Assembly (NCBI RefSeq): GCF_032229285.1
Contig: NZ_CP135084.1
Span: 2,604,001 to 2,668,000 of the forward strand
Reading direction: 5' to 3'
Source of the DNA: Rheinheimera sp. MMS21-TC3
GTDB lineage: Bacteria > Pseudomonadota > Gammaproteobacteria > Enterobacterales > Alteromonadaceae
DNA length: 64,000 bases
Made by a program: the position numbers and the translations under genes. Shown one piece after another: positions 19,308 to 29,357 of the stretch; positions within the stretch are counted from its first letter, which is position 1, and each line of letters begins with the position of its first letter. The notes below the pieces were generated by a model. That model saw nothing but the letters and a program-made list of their open reading frames with translations. It was not told the DNA's origin and ran no database searches.

Positions 19308-19690
19308 TAACGCAGTTTCTTTATACGTTCAATCTGGCTAATTACATCCGTTAAACGGATGCCAAACTTATCGTTAACCACTACCACTTCACCGTGGGCA
19401 ATTAAAGTACCATTAACCAATACATCTAGTGCCTCACCGGCAACACGTTCTAGCTCTACAACTGAGCCCTGGTTTAACTGCAATAAATTACGAATACTTA
19501 TTTTAGCTCGCCCAACTTCCATCGATATAGTGACTGGAATATCTAAAATAGTATCTAGTCGGCGCTTTTCATCGACAGTAATGTCTGCCTTTTCGTCACT
19601 GAGCTCTTCTAAATCTACCGCCTCAGCATCTGCACCGGCTTCTGCCATTGCTGCGGCCCATTCGTCCATAGTGTCTTTATCATCAGCCAT
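19307..19690 (-). CDS. fliN: Flagellar motor switch protein FliN
   Basis: A 127-residue C-ring protein. The SpoA domain occupies the C-terminal 80 residues (DIPVTISMEVGRAKISIRNL, LNQGSVVELERVAGEALDV, VNDKFGIRLTDVISQIERI). It forms the base of the motor switch and binds CheY-P and FliH. It follows fliM by five bases and precedes fliO. Confidence 0.97.
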   Translation of the reverse strand: MADDKDTMDEWAAAMAEAGADAEAVDLEELSDEKADITVDEKRRLDTILDIPVTISMEVGRAKISIRNLLQLNQGSVVELERVAGEALDVLVNGTLIAHGEVVVVNDKFGIRLTDVISQIERIKKLR

Positions 19691-19695
19691 TTTGC

Positions 19696-20784
19696 TTACC
19701 TTTCATCCTGATCTGACAAGTTCAGATCTGCTTCTAGTTCATTGATATCAGCGTCGCTATCAAGTCGGCGACCGCCTTTTGTAAACACATGCAATTCAGA
19801 TTTCACTGATTCTGGGCGTTTAATTTTTTCAACAATTTTAACCGCAACGTTTTCACGTAAACGCCCCAATTTACCGCGATAAGTAGGTAGGTCTTCAACC
19901 AATACTGTAATATGCTCAGGAATATCTATCGGAATAATATCACCAGCCTTTAACTCCATTAGTTCACGCAAGGTGATATCCACATCCAACATTTTAGTAC
20001 TAAGATCGACCTTAACATCCATTATCTCGTCACGAAGTGCCTTACTCCAGCGCATATCGGTGTCTTCTTTGTCACTTTGCACTCCGGCATCTAATAGCTC
20101 TCTAATTGGTTCAAGCATGGAATACGGCAATGCAACATGAAAGTCACCACCGCCACCATCTAATTCAATATGAAATGAACTTATAACCACTACTTCAGTT
20201 GGGCTAACAATATTAGCCATGGCAGGGTTAACTTCTGAATCTATATATTCAAAAGATACATCCATTACGGGTGCCCAGGCTTCTTTGTAATCTTCAAAAA
20301 TAAGCTTTAATAGCATTTGAATGATTCGACGTTCAGTTGGCGTAAACTCTCGGCCTTCAATTTTGGCATGATAACGGCCATCGCCACCAAAAAAATTGTC
20401 TACTAATATAAATACTAGCCGTGCTTCCATGGTGATTAAGCCAGTACCTTTTAATGGTCTAAACCGCACCATATTTAAACTGGTTGGCACAAAAAGCGTA
20501 TGCACGTATTCGCCAAACTTAATCATTTGCACGCCGTTGATGGACACTTCTGCCGTTCGTCGCATCATGTTAAACAAGCTGATCCGCATATGACGAGCAA
20601 AGCGCTCATTTACCATTTCTAAAGTAGGCATACGGCCACGCACAATGCGATCTTGTGACGAAAAATCGTATTCAACAGCAGAGCGACCTTTACCTTCGCC
20701 TGCTTTATCTACCTCTTCTTCTTCAACATCATCGACACCGTGCAATAGCGCATCAATTTCGTCTTGTGACAATAAATCGGTCAC
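19696..20784 (-). CDS. fliM: Flagellar motor switch protein FliM
   Basis: A 362-residue C-ring protein. The N-terminal peptide LLSQDEIDALLHG is the CheY-P binding segment. A middle CheC-like domain (about 45-235) contacts FliG, and a SpoA domain (about 250-335) binds FliN. Length is slightly over the enterobacterial form because of an acidic tail (about 340-362). It follows fliL by 12 bases. Confidence 0.97.
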   Translation of the reverse strand: MTDLLSQDEIDALLHGVDDVEEEEVDKAGEGKGRSAVEYDFSSQDRIVRGRMPTLEMVNERFARHMRISLFNMMRRTAEVSINGVQMIKFGEYVHTLFVPTSLNMVRFRPLKGTGLITMEARLVFILVDNFFGGDGRYHAKIEGREFTPTERRIIQMLLKLIFEDYKEAWAPVMDVSFEYIDSEVNPAMANIVSPTEVVVISSFHIELDGGGGDFHVALPYSMLEPIRELLDAGVQSDKEDTDMRWSKALRDEIMDVKVDLSTKMLDVDITLRELMELKAGDIIPIDIPEHITVLVEDLPTYRGKLGRLRENVAVKIVEKIKRPESVKSELHVFTKGGRRLDSDADINELEADLNLSDQDER

Positions 20785-20796
20785 GGCTGCTCACTC

Positions 20797-21312
20797 TTAT
20801 TGCATTACAAAACCGGTGAAAAGTACTTCATCTACTACCACCGAACCCACTACTTCTAATAAAGCTTGTTGTAAATCACTCAGTGCTTTATTTTTTAAAG
20901 CATCTCTACCTGCTGCGGCACTTAAATCATCAGCATTGGCCGAACTAAAAGTTTGCAACAAACTACCTTCAATTAATGGTATATGACGCATAGCTAAAAT
21001 TTCATTTTCTTTACCGCGCAGCAACAACTGTACCCGTATTTGTACCATTCTATCGCGACTGCTACCAGGAACATTAAAAACAAAAGGCCTAGGTAAAGGC
21101 ACATATAATGCTGAACCTGCTAAAGCTTTAACCGAACCATCACTAGCTAGTTCTATACCATCTTTGTCTGTTGCAGCTTTATCTTGGCCATTAAACAAGA
21201 AGAAATAGGCTCCGCCTGCTAATAACAATATTAAAACAACTGCGCCAGCAATAATTAGCTTCTTATTTTTGCTCGCACCTTCGGTAATAACTAAATCTTT
21301 ATCTGCTGCCAT
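20797..21312 (-). CDS. fliL: Flagellar basal body-associated protein FliL
   Basis: A 171-residue protein with one membrane segment (about 19-40) and a periplasmic domain (YVPLPRPFVFNVPG, MVQIRVQLLLRG, IPLIEGSLLQTFS) that matches FliL, which supports the stator units around the motor. It heads the fliL-M-N-O-P-Q-R-flhB group. A 112-base gap separates it from fliK; no clear sigma-54 or sigma-28 element was seen there. Confidence 0.94.
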   Translation of the reverse strand: MAADKDLVITEGASKNKKLIIAGAVVLILLLAGGAYFFLFNGQDKAATDKDGIELASDGSVKALAGSALYVPLPRPFVFNVPGSSRDRMVQIRVQLLLRGKENEILAMRHIPLIEGSLLQTFSSANADDLSAAAGRDALKNKALSDLQQALLEVVGSVVVDEVLFTGFVMQ

Positions 21313-21424
21313 ATTTTAACGACCTATAATTTACACTTGCACTATTATGCGACTCTAAGCTAGCCAATGTAAATCTTTGTATTTTCTTTTCTGTTGAGCC
21401 GCCGCCTTTGTTATTGCTAGCAAT

Positions 21425-23170
21425 TTAAGCATAGTAGTCTACCAAGCGATCCGATTGCCGCACACTAATCTGTATTGGTATTGCTGAAAGCTCCTCATCG
21501 CTACCTTCAGTGCCAGCCTGTTGCTGTTTACCTTGGCCTTGCTGGGCAAGTTGCTGCTGTTGTTGTTGTGATTGTTGTTGCACTTGGCCTTCGGTTAACT
21601 GAATACCTTGCTGCTGTAGCATTTCTCGTAAACGCGGCAACTGCTGCTCTATCAGTTCCTTTGCTTGCTGTTGTTGTACCGTAAATTGTACTGTTGCCTG
21701 TTCTTGCTGAACATCTATTTTTATTTGCATCATACCAAGGCCAGCTGGATCTAACCTGATTTCTGCTCGCTGAATTTGTTGACTCAGCATTAAACTAACT
21801 TGCTGCCGCATTTGTCCTGCTGCATCTTGTTGCATTAAGTTAATACTTTGCCTAACTTGCTCAGCATGAGTCGCACTAGGTGTAGTAGCACTGGGTGCTG
21901 GCGATAAACGAGACTCGGCTGTTGCGGCTTGGGCATTAGCTAAAGCCGCAGAGAAACCCTGTTCTGAACGCTGTGAGTTGTGAGGTGTTGGGCTTAGTTT
22001 TTCAGTTAACTGCGCAGCCGCTTCTGCATCGGCTAACTTAGTTGGAGCTACAACTTGTTCGTTAGCAGATGCGCTAGATAGCACATTACTTTTTGTTGAT
22101 GAAGCTGAGGATTGTGCAGCAGTCTGCTCAGCTTTAGTTGCATTAGCTTGCTCATTTCTACTTGATTGCGCCTTAGCCGCTACTGGCTCAAGCACCGCAG
22201 ATTTAGATGCTTTAGTTTCATCTATAACTAAGTTAGGCTGCAAGTCTAGTTCGGACTTAGTTTCAGGCTTAGCTTCCTGTTTAGAGTCAGTCTTAAGATC
22301 CGATTTAGCATTAGGTTTAACATCTAGCTTAACATCACTCTTTTCACTTAACTTAGTTGCAGCTGCCGTGCTTTTCTCCAGCTTAACGGCTTGGTTTGGT
22401 AAAATTAGCTCTGCTGCAGGCTCTATTTCATCAGTAATGGCACTAGTTGCAGGTTCATTACTATAAATGGGCTTAGTATCATTAGCTACAGTTCTAGCAT
22501 TAGCACCTTTATCTATAAGCTCATGATTACTTTCTTTATTGCTCTTTTTAGATAAGTCGTCTACTGCAGCATCTGGCTGTTCAGTAAAAATTGGTTTAGC
22601 CAGCTTTTCAGGATCATCAGTAACTAGCTTGGCGGCAGTTTTATCTTTATCTGCTGTTTCTGAATCATTTAACTCAGTCTGCTTTTGATTTGGCTCTTGC
22701 TCTGATTTTGCAGCTTTATTAATAATGCTAGGTACTAAGTTTGTTTCTAGCTCGGCTGATTCAGCTTCAGGGTCTGTTTCGGCTACAGGTCCATTATGCA
22801 TAATGGGTTTAGTATCAGCAGCAGAAGGCGTTTGCTTACTGTTTTTAGTAAAGGCTATTTGTTGCAATAAACTCAGTGATAATTCATCTGTTCCATCTAT
22901 AGCATCAGCAGCATCAAGTTCGGTTTGATTATCACTTTTAGCATCTACTTTAAGCAGTGATAAACTTATTTCTGATAAGTTGCTAACAGCGGCAGGAATT
23001 TGCCGTTGACCATGATGTGGGCTCTTAGCAGAGGCTTTGTTTAAAGCAGCATTAAAACTTGAAATAAAAGCATCAGTCGTGCCAGCCTCAGCATCAACAC
23101 TAGCCGCAGAATCTAAGCGTAAACCACTATCCACACTACTTAACATCATTGAAACCTGTACATCTGACAT
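21425..23170 (-). CDS. fliK: Flagellar hook-length control protein FliK
   Basis: A 581-residue secreted molecular ruler that sets hook length and triggers the FlhB switch. The long N-terminal part is low-complexity (Ala, Lys, Glu, Ser, Thr). The C-terminal Flg_hook domain spans about residues 455-530 (AEIRLDPAGLGMMQIKIDV, TVQFTVQQQQAKELIEQQL, LREMLQQQGIQL), and is followed by a Gln-rich tract and a polar tail. It lies between fliJ and fliL, separated from fliJ by 138 bases and from fliL by 112. It is one of two FliK-type genes in the window. Confidence 0.93.
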   Translation of the reverse strand: MSDVQVSMMLSSVDSGLRLDSAASVDAEAGTTDAFISSFNAALNKASAKSPHHGQRQIPAAVSNLSEISLSLLKVDAKSDNQTELDAADAIDGTDELSLSLLQQIAFTKNSKQTPSAADTKPIMHNGPVAETDPEAESAELETNLVPSIINKAAKSEQEPNQKQTELNDSETADKDKTAAKLVTDDPEKLAKPIFTEQPDAAVDDLSKKSNKESNHELIDKGANARTVANDTKPIYSNEPATSAITDEIEPAAELILPNQAVKLEKSTAAATKLSEKSDVKLDVKPNAKSDLKTDSKQEAKPETKSELDLQPNLVIDETKASKSAVLEPVAAKAQSSRNEQANATKAEQTAAQSSASSTKSNVLSSASANEQVVAPTKLADAEAAAQLTEKLSPTPHNSQRSEQGFSAALANAQAATAESRLSPAPSATTPSATHAEQVRQSINLMQQDAAGQMRQQVSLMLSQQIQRAEIRLDPAGLGMMQIKIDVQQEQATVQFTVQQQQAKELIEQQLPRLREMLQQQGIQLTEGQVQQQSQQQQQQLAQQGQGKQQQAGTEGSDEELSAIPIQISVRQSDRLVDYYA

Positions 23171-23308
23171 TACTATCTCCTGCTACTATTCAGAGCCTGT
23201 TTAGTGCATTTTAATCGTTTTATCTCCAAACCTAGTACTTATTGCATACAAGTTTCAGGCCAATAAAGTAGCTTTAACCTAAAATCATAAAGTTTAGCTA
23301 TTTTAGCG

Positions 23309-23758
23309 CTATTCTTCTAAAGCTAACCGGCGCATAAAGGCTTGGCCTGCATACTCATCAGCCGTTTTTTGCTCTTGCTTCATCTGGTGCTGCATAGCTG
23401 CGGCTTGTTCACGTTCTACTAGTAACTCTAGAGCTTTACGTTTTTTTTGCATGGCTAGCCAGCTTTGTTTTCGTTGTTCGGCAACTTGTCTAGCCTGATG
23501 TACGGCTTTAGTCTGCTGGGCTAAGGCTTGATCTAACTTACTAATAAAACTAACAAACTGATTAAACTGCCGGCTTTGTACACCTAAACTACCTTGTTGT
23601 TGGCTTTGCAAAATATATTCAGTGCGATAATTAGCTAAACCCTGATATTTTTGCTCGGCTTGCTGATAAAACTGTTGGGCATTAATAAACTGAGCTTGCA
23701 GCTTTTCTTCACGCTGTTGCTGCACTTTAATTAACATAGCAAAACGATGATTAATCAT
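23309..23758 (-). CDS. fliJ: Flagellar export protein FliJ
   Basis: A 149-residue, wholly helical and charged protein predicted to form an antiparallel coiled coil, as FliJ does as the central stalk of the FliI ATPase ring. Its start overlaps the fliI stop by four bases (ATGA type). Gln and basic residues are abundant. Sequence conservation in this family is low; length and position settle the call. Confidence 0.93.
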   Translation of the reverse strand: MINHRFAMLIKVQQQREEKLQAQFINAQQFYQQAEQKYQGLANYRTEYILQSQQQGSLGVQSRQFNQFVSFISKLDQALAQQTKAVHQARQVAEQRKQSWLAMQKKRKALELLVEREQAAAMQHQMKQEQKTADEYAGQAFMRRLALEE

Positions 23759-25113
23759 AAATTATGCCCTTGTGGCATCGGTATTAACTGATTAAGCTGC
23801 TGTAAGCTCTGATTATAAGGAATGATGTCAGTCATACCTTGTTGTAAAAACTGATTAATTTTTGGCATCATAGCTATTGCTTTATCTAACTGCGGATCAC
23901 TGCCCTTAACATAGGCACCAATAGCAATAAGATCTTTGCTTTGCTGGTAACTAGCATAAAGTTGTTTAATTGCACGAGCTTGTTGCTGATGCTCCATACT
24001 TGTGACCGCTGGCATCACTCGGCTTATAGATTTTTCCACGTCTACTGCAGGAAAATGCCCAGAGTCAGCTAATGATCGTGACAATACTATATGGCCATCT
24101 AAAATTGCTCGCGATGCATCGGCTATCGGATCTTGTAAGTCATCGCCTTCTGATAGCACTGTGTAAAAAGCCGTAATTGAGCCTTGGCTGCCAGAACCAT
24201 TACCCGCCCGTTCAACTAAGGCAGGTAACTTGGCAAATACCGAAGGTGGATAGCCTTTAGTCGCGGGCGGTTCACCAACAGCTAAAGCTATTTCTCGCTG
24301 CGCTTGGGCATAACGAGTAATGGAATCAATAAGCAATAATACATCCATGCCTTGATCACGAAAATACTCTGCCACTTGTACTGCTGTTTCACAGCCTTTT
24401 AGCCGCATTAAAGGCGACACATCTGCTGGTGCAGCTATCACTACAGATCGGGCCTTGCCTTCATCACCGAGTATTTCATCTATAAACTCTTTTACTTCTC
24501 GGCCACGTTCGCCAACTAGCCCAACAACGATAACATCAGCAGCTGTGCCTCGCGTCATCATACCTAACAACACACTTTTACCTACACCAGAGCCAGCAAA
24601 TAAGCCCATACGTTGACCTTTACCAACGGTAATAATACTATTAATAGCCCGCACTCCTACATCTAAGGGCTGCTTAATGGGGCGTCTATTTAATGGGTTA
24701 ATTGGCTTGCCTTTTCCTGAAGCATATTCGGTGGTGGCAATAGGCCCTTTACCATCTAAAGGAGCACCTACACCATCAATAACGCGGCCTAATAAATTTA
24801 AACTAAGTGGAATACCTTTATAGTTAAGCAAAGGTGTGACTTTAGCACCAGCTACTACACCTGAAACATCATCTTTTGGCATTAAAAAAATACGATCATT
24901 AGCAAAGCCAACCACTTCAGCCATAATTTCACCTTGTGCGGTTTCAACCATACAAGGTTGACCTATAGCAGCATTACAACCTGTCGCTTCAAGCGTTAAG
25001 CCAACCACTCGTACTAAGTGCCCTGCCACAGCTGCACGTACTGGTTGAATATATTGTTGCTGTTGCTGTAAAAAGCTGACTAGCTGTTCACTATTGGTCA
25101 TTGTCATCATCAC
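23755..25113 (-). CDS. fliI: Flagellum-specific ATPase FliI
   Basis: A 452-residue ATPase of the F1-beta-like family that energises flagellar export. The Walker A box is [15 protein letters not shown], Walker B is [15 protein letters not shown], and the conserved [18 protein letters not shown] loop is present. It overlaps the end of fliH by 23 bases from the first of several possible ATG codons (25113, 25110, 25107, 25101). The exact one is unclear because no strong ribosome-binding site stands out. Confidence 0.97.
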   Translation of the reverse strand: MMMTMTNSEQLVSFLQQQQQYIQPVRAAVAGHLVRVVGLTLEATGCNAAIGQPCMVETAQGEIMAEVVGFANDRIFLMPKDDVSGVVAGAKVTPLLNYKGIPLSLNLLGRVIDGVGAPLDGKGPIATTEYASGKGKPINPLNRRPIKQPLDVGVRAINSIITVGKGQRMGLFAGSGVGKSVLLGMMTRGTAADVIVVGLVGERGREVKEFIDEILGDEGKARSVVIAAPADVSPLMRLKGCETAVQVAEYFRDQGMDVLLLIDSITRYAQAQREIALAVGEPPATKGYPPSVFAKLPALVERAGNGSGSQGSITAFYTVLSEGDDLQDPIADASRAILDGHIVLSRSLADSGHFPAVDVEKSISRVMPAVTSMEHQQQARAIKQLYASYQQSKDLIAIGAYVKGSDPQLDKAIAMMPKINQFLQQGMTDIIPYNQSLQQLNQLIPMPQGHNL

Positions 25114-26068
25114 TTAGCGGCTGCTTAGTCTTAGGGGCTGCATTAGGGTGTGACTCTTCTGCTACAGTATAGTTTTGCTCATCAACTACAGGCGCAGTGC
25201 TAGCAGTCTCCTCTAAGTCTGCAGACTCGAGCTCTTCAGTTAAGCTGTTTGCCGCGCTTTGTTCAGCTAGCTGCTGTAGTTCAATAAAGTGGCTTAAGCT
25301 GTTTTCTACTCGCTGCTCTAAACTTCTATCTACACTAGATAAAGTGCTTTGCACTAAACAACCACCTTGGGCAAGGTTAGCGGCAGCAACTAACTGCCAG
25401 CCATGCTGGGCGAGCTCGTCTGCAGAATAAAAGCTCTCTACTTTTATAAGATCCTTGGGATTAAGTTTAATAACAACATTTTTGCTTTGTAGTGGTAAAG
25501 CTGAAGTTGCATCAGCTATGGCTTGCAGTATTACGGCAGTATTAGTTTTTGCTTCTACCCCAATAACAGCTTTAGCCATAGCTAAACTAAGTGCTAATAA
25601 TTGCTGTTTTACTTGCTCATTGACAGCTAATAATGGTTGTTGCAATTGATTAAGTAAGGCGGTTAACTGTTTACGTTGCTCGGTAAGTTCTAACTCAGCT
25701 TCAGCTAAGCCAACTTTTTTACCTTCAGCTTGACCTTGCGCCATGCCATCTTGATAACCTTGCTCACGCCCCTCTGCATAACCTTTGCTAAAGCCATCTT
25801 CTTTGCCTTCCGCCAAGCCTTCGTCATAAGCGGCTTGACGCATTTCCTCAATATCAGCGGCTGTCAGCGGTTTAATGCTTTGCTCGGCCTGTTCCGTCAT
25901 CGCTACCGGCTTTCTGTTAGCGTTAGCCATATTTAAAGCATTAGTACGCGGTTGTTTAGCAGCTAGCTCTGCCGTTAAATCGGGTGTAAACCACTGCTGC
26001 ACCTGCAGCTCAGTTTCTTCGTCTGGCGAAAATGGCCGACCGGAATTAAAGTTTTTCTTCTCACTCAT
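25091..26068 (-). CDS. fliH: Flagellar export ATPase regulator FliH
   Basis: About 325 residues. FliH binds FliI and links it to the C-ring. The middle part has repeated glycine-spaced helix sequence ([37 protein letters not shown]), the GxxxG helix typical of FliH. The C-terminal domain (about 150-250) resembles the V-ATPase E subunit fold, and an acidic tail follows. ATG at 26066-26068 with AAGGTG eight bases upstream is preferred to a GTG three codons earlier. Confidence 0.94.
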   Translation of the reverse strand: MSEKKNFNSGRPFSPDEETELQVQQWFTPDLTAELAAKQPRTNALNMANANRKPVAMTEQAEQSIKPLTAADIEEMRQAAYDEGLAEGKEDGFSKGYAEGREQGYQDGMAQGQAEGKKVGLAEAELELTEQRKQLTALLNQLQQPLLAVNEQVKQQLLALSLAMAKAVIGVEAKTNTAVILQAIADATSALPLQSKNVVIKLNPKDLIKVESFYSADELAQHGWQLVAAANLAQGGCLVQSTLSSVDRSLEQRVENSLSHFIELQQLAEQSAANSLTEELESADLEETASTAPVVDEQNYTVAEESHPNAAPKTKQPLSDDDNDQ

Positions 26069-26137
26069 GCTAGGCACACCTTTTACAACTAACAGCTACA
26101 TTATCTAGCATTTGCTAGGCTTTACCCACAACCCTAC

Positions 26138-27172
26138 TTATAAGAAATCATCACCACCACCACCACCGAGCATAATTTCACCGGCGTCAGATAACCGTCG
26201 AGCAGTAGATAAAATTTCTTTTTGCGCCGCCTCAACATCACTTACCCTAACTGGAGCCATGGCCTCTAAGTCATCTTGTAACAGTTCAGCCGCACGCTTA
26301 GACATATTTTTATAGATTTTTTCTTTTAAGTTTTCGTCTGTACCTTTTAAGGCCTTTATTAATACATCTTGCTGCACTTCACGCAATAAGGTCTGAATAC
26401 CACGGTCATCAACATCGATTAAGTTTTCAAATACAAACATTAAATCTTGAATTTGCTGGGCCATTTCTTCGTCATTTTCACGAATAGCATCCATTAACAA
26501 GCCTTCAATATTGGTATCCATATAGTTAAGTATATTAGCAGCTGCTTTTAAGCCACCCATCTTAGCGGTTTGAGTACCAGCTTGACCGGCAAATTGTTTT
26601 TCCATTATCTCGTTTAGTTCTTGTAAAGCTGCAGGTTGTACTTCTTCTAAGTTAGCTATGCGCATAGTTAAGTCTAAACGCACCTTTTCAGGGAACTGCG
26701 ATAAAATTTCAGCTGATTGCTCTGGCTCTAAATATGACAATACAATCGTCTGAATTTGCGGGTGTTCATTACGAATAATGCTGGCCACTTGTTTAGAGTC
26801 CATCCATTTTAATGAATCTAACCCTTTAGCCCCGCCACCTAAGATTATTTGGTCAATTAAATTGGCTGCTTTTTCTTCACCTAAAGCAGCAGTTAAAGCG
26901 CGTTTTATAAACTCTTCACTTTGGAAGCCTATGGTACTAAAGTTTTGAATTTGCTCAATAAACAAACTATGCACAGCGGTAATCTTGGCTTGGTTTAACT
27001 CGACCATTTGTGCCATAGCTAAGCCAACTTTTTGCACTTGTTTCGGCTCTAGGTGCTTTAAAATTTGCGCAGCATCTTCTTCTGACAAACTCAGTAATAA
27101 AATAGCGGCTTTTTCAACACCGTCGAGTTTACCTATATCAAAGGTAGGTTTTGTTGCTTCTATGCTACTCAT
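26138..27172 (-). CDS. fliG: Flagellar motor switch protein FliG
   Basis: A 344-residue torque-generating switch protein. The N-terminal part (KAAILLLSLSEEDAAQILKHL) binds FliF, the middle part carries the EHPQ motif (RNEHPQIQTIVLSYL), and the C-terminal domain carries the charged helix that meets the stator (IQTLLREVQQDVLIKALKG). A Gly/Asp-rich end (GGGGGDDFL) is unusual but harmless. It overlaps the fliF end by eight bases. Confidence 0.97.
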   Translation of the reverse strand: MSSIEATKPTFDIGKLDGVEKAAILLLSLSEEDAAQILKHLEPKQVQKVGLAMAQMVELNQAKITAVHSLFIEQIQNFSTIGFQSEEFIKRALTAALGEEKAANLIDQIILGGGAKGLDSLKWMDSKQVASIIRNEHPQIQTIVLSYLEPEQSAEILSQFPEKVRLDLTMRIANLEEVQPAALQELNEIMEKQFAGQAGTQTAKMGGLKAAANILNYMDTNIEGLLMDAIRENDEEMAQQIQDLMFVFENLIDVDDRGIQTLLREVQQDVLIKALKGTDENLKEKIYKNMSKRAAELLQDDLEAMAPVRVSDVEAAQKEILSTARRLSDAGEIMLGGGGGDDFL

Positions 27173-28853
27173 CTTCAGCCAACCAATTTTTAACCACTAA
27201 AGAAGACAGTTCAGGTTCATTGGCAACCAAGGCCCGGACTGCGCGTAATAGATCATCATCACCATGTAAATCTGGCAGCATTAAAGTGCCGTCTGAGGCA
27301 AAGCCTACTGCATTTTCATCAAATGATGAGTTTAACATGTTGATAGTATCATCCCCCAAGTCTAACCCTTTGCTCATTGATTTTTCATCATAAGCTTCTT
27401 TAGTGTCATCTGGGTAAATCAATTTCTTCAACATCGGTCTTACTATAAACAATAGCAAGACAATAACGATTAACCCACCAATGATTAATCTTATTAGCCG
27501 GCTAAACCACTCTTCAGTGTAAAAGCTAGGCTGTTGGATATCGAGAATTTCATCTTTAATAAAAGGTACAGATATGACTTCAACTATATCACCGCGCTGA
27601 GCATCAAAACCTATACCGCCTTGTAATAAACGACGTAAATTCATTAAATCAGCTTGGCTGCGAGGCTCTGGCGTAACACCATCGGCACCAGGCTTATAAT
27701 CCACGGCAACTGATACACTTAAACGACGGATAACACCACTTTGCTGAGTAATATGGCTAATAGTGGTATCTAACTCATAATTACGTGTCGCTTCTTTATG
27801 GCTGCGGCCAGGTATAAGTTGCTGGTTATTGCTAGAGGTTGCTTGCTCAGGAATAGTTGAGTTTAAAGGCGGTTGATTAGATAAAGCACCTGGAATACCG
27901 CCACTGATACCACCAACGTTATTTTCTTCTACTGTCATTTCACTGCGTACAGCAGGCAAGTCTGGATTAAAACGTTTTTGCGTTTGCTCAGTAGCCGTAA
28001 AGTCCATATGTAAATCAACTTCTGCCGTATAATTACCATAACCTAATACTGGCATTAAAATAGAGTCGACTTTTTGTCTGTATTCCTCTTCACGAGTACG
28101 CTGTAGCTCATATTCACGACGTGAGCGCGCAGCCGATGCATCTTGTGAGCCACTATTTAATAGTCGGCCACTTTGATCGGTTACCGTAACCCGAGTTGGC
28201 TCTAAGCCTTGTACTGCTGAGGCCACTATATCCACAATAGCATTCACTTCGCTATCACGGATAACAGTACCGCCCCTAGCTGTTACTAAAACAGTAGCTG
28301 AGGGTATTTTTTGTCTTCTGGCAAAGACGTTTTCTTTAGGGATAGCCAATAATACTCTGGCTCGAGAAACACTTTGTAGTTCTTCTATAGTCCGTGCTAA
28401 CTGCTGTTCACGGCTGTGCTTTAAGCGTTCTGTTTCTAAACGTTGGCTAACACCAAAACCACTGTCTTTTAATAAAAACTCTGTGCCTGTTGAGACTTCT
28501 TTAGTCAAACCAGCACGCGATAACGACAACTTGATTTTTTGAAATTGGTCTTCAGCCACTAAAATCACATTGCCTTGCAGCTCATAATTAATTTTTTGAC
28601 TATCTAAATGATCTAAAGTTTGAATAAGCTCTTCGGTGGCAAAAGTGCCTAATGGCCGTAACTCTGGTTGCCTAGCCCAAAGCACAATTAAAATAGCAAT
28701 GGCTAAACAAATAGTTAGGGCAATAACCATAGCCACCTGACGAATTAAATCTGTGCCAGCCAATGAGCCCATAAAGCTAGGTTTTTGTTCTGATTGTTCG
28801 CCGGCGTAGTCGTTTCCACTTAAAGCCAGTTCAGTTGATTGATTATCAGCCAC
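27165..28853 (-). CDS. fliF: Flagellar MS-ring protein FliF
   Basis: A 562-residue protein that builds the MS ring in the inner membrane. Membrane segments are at about 36-57 and 447-468. Between them lie the ring-building motifs (SRAGLTKEVSTGTEFL, EGELARTIEELQ-type SREQQLARTIEELQSVSRAR, IPKENVFARRQKIPSATVLV). The C-terminal cytoplasmic tail ends in the FliG-binding segment (DDLLRAVRALVANEPE, VVKNWLAED). Length is normal. It begins 17 bases after fliE. Confidence 0.97.
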   Translation of the reverse strand: MADNQSTELALSGNDYAGEQSEQKPSFMGSLAGTDLIRQVAMVIALTICLAIAILIVLWARQPELRPLGTFATEELIQTLDHLDSQKINYELQGNVILVAEDQFQKIKLSLSRAGLTKEVSTGTEFLLKDSGFGVSQRLETERLKHSREQQLARTIEELQSVSRARVLLAIPKENVFARRQKIPSATVLVTARGGTVIRDSEVNAIVDIVASAVQGLEPTRVTVTDQSGRLLNSGSQDASAARSRREYELQRTREEEYRQKVDSILMPVLGYGNYTAEVDLHMDFTATEQTQKRFNPDLPAVRSEMTVEENNVGGISGGIPGALSNQPPLNSTIPEQATSSNNQQLIPGRSHKEATRNYELDTTISHITQQSGVIRRLSVSVAVDYKPGADGVTPEPRSQADLMNLRRLLQGGIGFDAQRGDIVEVISVPFIKDEILDIQQPSFYTEEWFSRLIRLIIGGLIVIVLLLFIVRPMLKKLIYPDDTKEAYDEKSMSKGLDLGDDTINMLNSSFDENAVGFASDGTLMLPDLHGDDDLLRAVRALVANEPELSSLVVKNWLAEDE

Positions 28854-28870
28854 TTATAATTACTCCTGAC

Positions 28871-29206
28871 CTATACCGGCATCGACATAATTTCTTTATA
28901 CGATTCAACCAGTTTATTACGAACTTGCACTGTAGCTTCAAAGGCTAATGATGACTTTTGACTAGCAATCATGACTTGGGCTAAGGACACATTAGGATCG
29001 CCCATCTCAAGTGCACTACGGAGTTTTCCGGTTTCTTGCGCTAAGTCATTAACATTGCCCAACGCTTGGGTAAGCATTTGGCTAAAATCTGTTTGGCTTG
29101 GATTAACCTCAGCAGTATTTTTAAGCTTTAGCTCAGTACCAACAGCTCGAGCCTGCACTGCCATTGATTGCATTTCGGCGTATAAGTTTGGGCCTTTGAT
29201 ATTCAT
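28871..29206 (-). CDS. fliE: Flagellar hook-basal body protein FliE
   Basis: About 111 residues. FliE joins the MS ring to the rod and is exported without cleavage. The C-terminal part is typical (MGDPNVSLAQVMIASQKSSL, AFEATVQVRNKLVESYKEIM). ATG at 29204-29206, with AGGTGA just upstream, is preferred over a TTG five codons earlier. It is the first gene of the fliEFGHIJ unit and is preceded by a sigma-54-type promoter at 29254-29269. Confidence 0.95.
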   Translation of the reverse strand: MNIKGPNLYAEMQSMAVQARAVGTELKLKNTAEVNPSQTDFSQMLTQALGNVNDLAQETGKLRSALEMGDPNVSLAQVMIASQKSSLAFEATVQVRNKLVESYKEIMSMPV

Positions 29207-29253
29207 AGCGTCACCTGTCAAAAAATTGCTGTCTATCTATTAACTATAGATAA

Positions 29254-29269
29254 AGCATTAACCGTGCCA
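29254..29269 (-). promoter_or_regulatory. Sigma-54 promoter before fliE
   Basis: The minus strand reads TGGCAC-GGTTA-ATGCT. The -24 half is a perfect TGGCAC, and GG and GC are ten bases apart. It ends about 48 bases before the fliE ATG. This fits FlrA- or FlrC-dependent, sigma-54-driven expression of fliE operons in polar-flagellated relatives. Found by eye. Confidence 0.75.
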
Positions 29270-29309
29270 CTTATAAGTACATGAAATTTATATGGATAAT
29301 ACGAAAGGA

Positions 29310-29330
29310 AACGGGTGACTAGCACCCGTT
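29310..29330 (-). terminator. Hairpin terminator after flrC
   Basis: A perfect 8-bp stem (AACGGGTG / CACCCGTT) with a 5-base loop lies 27 bases past the flrC stop. On the minus strand it is followed by TCCTTTCG, a weak U tract. It would separate flrBC transcription from fliE. Confidence 0.6.
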
Positions 29331-29357
29331 GTTATCAATTTAAAGTTTATTGCATTA

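Noticed and set aside
21520-21690. CAG/TTG-rich stretch in fliK as a tandem repeat locus
   Set aside because: It codes for a Gln-rich tail with mixed codons and no regular repeat unit.
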